Source: Branchiostoma floridae
Taxonomy: Eukaryota > Chordata > Leptocardii > Amphioxiformes > Branchiostomatidae
Direction: 5' to 3'
Length of the DNA stretch: 64,000 bases
NCBI RefSeq assembly: GCF_000003815.2
Contig: NC_049988.1
Location: forward strand, 5,358,065 to 5,422,064
Shown here: piece by piece, positions 62,430-64,000 of the stretch
Layout of the letters: the number at the start of each line of letters is the position of its first letter
Numbering within the stretch: the stretch's first letter is position 1
The notes under the pieces: generated by a model
Told to the model about the DNA's origin: nothing
The model's input: the letters and a program-made list of their open reading frames with translations, nothing else
Database searches by the model: none
Program-made: the position numbers and the translations under genes

Positions 62430-63274
62430 GCTGTGATCATGAGTTTTGAGTGGAAGATAGCCCACGGAGCAGAGAGTATGTGCTGTGAGTTTGGGCTCCC
62501 TAGCAGCTTTTTTGGTACTGCAGGCGCCGGTTTCCTTTCAAACTTTGGACGAGAATAACTCTACAACGTGTTGACGGATCTGCATGATTTTTGGTATGTA
62601 GATAGAATGAGTGTTGACTTACATAATGGAATACTAATTATGTAAATCAACAGCTAATCTGCATAATTAATGAGGAAAGTTTATAAATCCACTACATTCC
62701 ATGATAGGACTTTAAAACTTGTCACATATGTAGCTGAGAAAGAGAGAAATGTCAATACATATTTATCATACAAATGATGACCTCATTTGCATACTTAATG
62801 AGAAAATATGAACGTGTTGATGGATTGTCATGATTTTTGGCATTGTAAATAGCCTAAGCAAAGAATTATATAATGTGATATTTATTATGCAAATTAACAG
62901 CTAATTTGCATAATTGATTAGCTAAAGTTTATAAATCCGCTGCATTCCATTATAGTACTTTCAAAGTTGTCACATATGTAACTGAGAAAGAGAGTAAGGG
63001 GTGTATTTAAAGACTTTGAAAGGGAATAAGTCAAGAATGGATCAAATGATCATCACGATTTTTGGTATGCTGATAGCTTAAGTAATGCTTGATACAATTT
63101 GATATCAATAAATTGTAACTTGGGATCTTATTTGCATGATCAATGCCGAAATTTTATAAACCAACTCCAAGCATATAATTATAAAATAAAATGAGTAACG
63201 CATTTGTCTACAGACATCATTCTACATAACAAACCTGGTTTATTTGGCAAAGGTATGTGTTCGTGGAACTCTAG
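62430..63274 (+). mobile_element. Hairpin/CTAG-family element, 3'-complete
   Basis: Starts truncated at GTTCTGGACATGCTGTG, carries two consecutive rounds of the TTTTTGGTATGTAGATAG, GCATAATTAATGAGGAAA and AACTGAGAAAGAGAG blocks, and ends GGCAAAGGTATGTGTTCGTG then GAACTCTAG at 63274. The two rounds suggest an internal tandem duplication. Confidence 0.65.
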
Positions 63275-63774
63275 TCTTGTTATGCTCATTGTCTGTAAAT
63301 GTAGGTAATTATTTTCTCTCTTGCAGTTACCATTCGGCAACAATTAATACTAAGTCATTATCATAGTAACACTGCAGTCTATGGGAATGAATAGTTGGTA
63401 GATGGAAAAGACATATGAGACCTTGTTGTGCGTTTGTTATGTGTATATTTATTTATTTCACATCAAGCTTTGACAGCGGATCTCAAAGGAGGAAGGGTGA
63501 TTATAGTAGTGATGGCAATTAAGGGAACATGACCCGCCAGTTCCTTGTTGTATATAGTGTCATAACTCCAACCTAATAAAACCACCGAGTGAGCAAAGTG
63601 ACATCATATACACCGAGAAACAGGCAGGGCATTGACGCTTCTAATAGGGGTCGCCTGCAAAAGAACTTGTACATACTGCACGCCAAACATGGTGGAAGAC
63701 GAAACACATTTTATTCCCTTCGTGAAACGAAGGGTTTGTAGTCAGTGCCGTTTTGATGTCAGGTGGTCGTTTGT

Positions 63775-64000
63775 CAGCTTGATAACTAGGGAACGCGTGG
63801 ATGGATGGTTTTAATATTTGGTATGTGGGTAGGATTAGACATGACGAAGGAATGGAAGGAATTGCGTTACGGCAGGGCGCTCTAGCGGCGTGTTATGGTA
63901 CTGCAGCGGAACTTCCGGTTTTGCTATTTTTTGTTTGGGACTTGTTGGGACTTGTTTGGGTGATGATTTGTAAGTGGTAGGTAGCTGTGTAAAAGCATAG
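63775..64000 (+). repeat. Hairpin/CTAG-family fragment running off the window
   Basis: GATAACTAGGGAACG, TTTTAATATTTGGTATGTGG, GTTATGGTACTGCAGCGGAA and TTCCGGTTTTGCTATTTTTT match 34130-34260. The copy continues past base 64000. Confidence 0.55.

Overview
The window is animal nuclear DNA, most likely from a lancelet (Branchiostoma-like). This rests on AT-rich intergenic DNA, a deuterostome-type NFX1 gene cut into about 25 small GT-AG exons, and a dense population of foldback/MITE elements, non-LTR retrotransposons, Penelope-like GIY-YIG remnants and tRNA-derived SINEs. The species name is inference. Two runs of N (31469-31615 and 44068-44167) show a draft assembly. No bacterial-type operons, CRISPR arrays or rRNA are present.

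Left edge (1-13 kb): a minus-strand exon at 440-713 looks like the first coding exon of a class A G-protein-coupled receptor whose other exons lie outside the window. It is followed by about 12 kb of repeats: foldbacks at 2276-2563, 8434-8734, 9279-9471 and 10622-10713, a terminal-inverted-repeat family at 2856-3386 and 7005, and a LINE tail at 7270-7725.

Centre left (12.6-14.1 kb): a single-exon minus-strand gene for a ZC3H10-like CCCH zinc-finger protein, with one extra base and one lost cysteine in its third finger.

Centre (21-46.6 kb): one plus-strand gene, NFX1. I could join 25 exons whose reading phase matches at every junction but one (a single extra T in the R3H exon). The product has a Lys/Arg-rich N-terminus, a RING-type finger, eight or nine NF-X1 zinc fingers and an R3H domain, with an ending close to the vertebrate protein. 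Its introns carry SINE, LINE, Penelope and MITE copies and two oddities: a ten-copy tandem array in which the start of exon 17 and its 3' splice site are repeated every 110-115 bp, and a decayed second copy of exon 19.

Right (46.6-64 kb): no convincing gene. There is a LINE fragment interrupted by a full-length tRNA-derived SINE with a perfect 10-bp target-site duplication, a second opposed LINE fragment, several foldback MITEs (50514-50815, 51044-51150, 59900-60238) and many copies of a repeat family with a 5' hairpin and a GAACTCTAG-like 3' end that suggests non-autonomous Helitron-type elements.

The two complete genes encode RNA- or DNA-binding zinc-finger proteins but are on opposite strands, about 7 kb apart. 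Nothing in the sequence shows that they work together.
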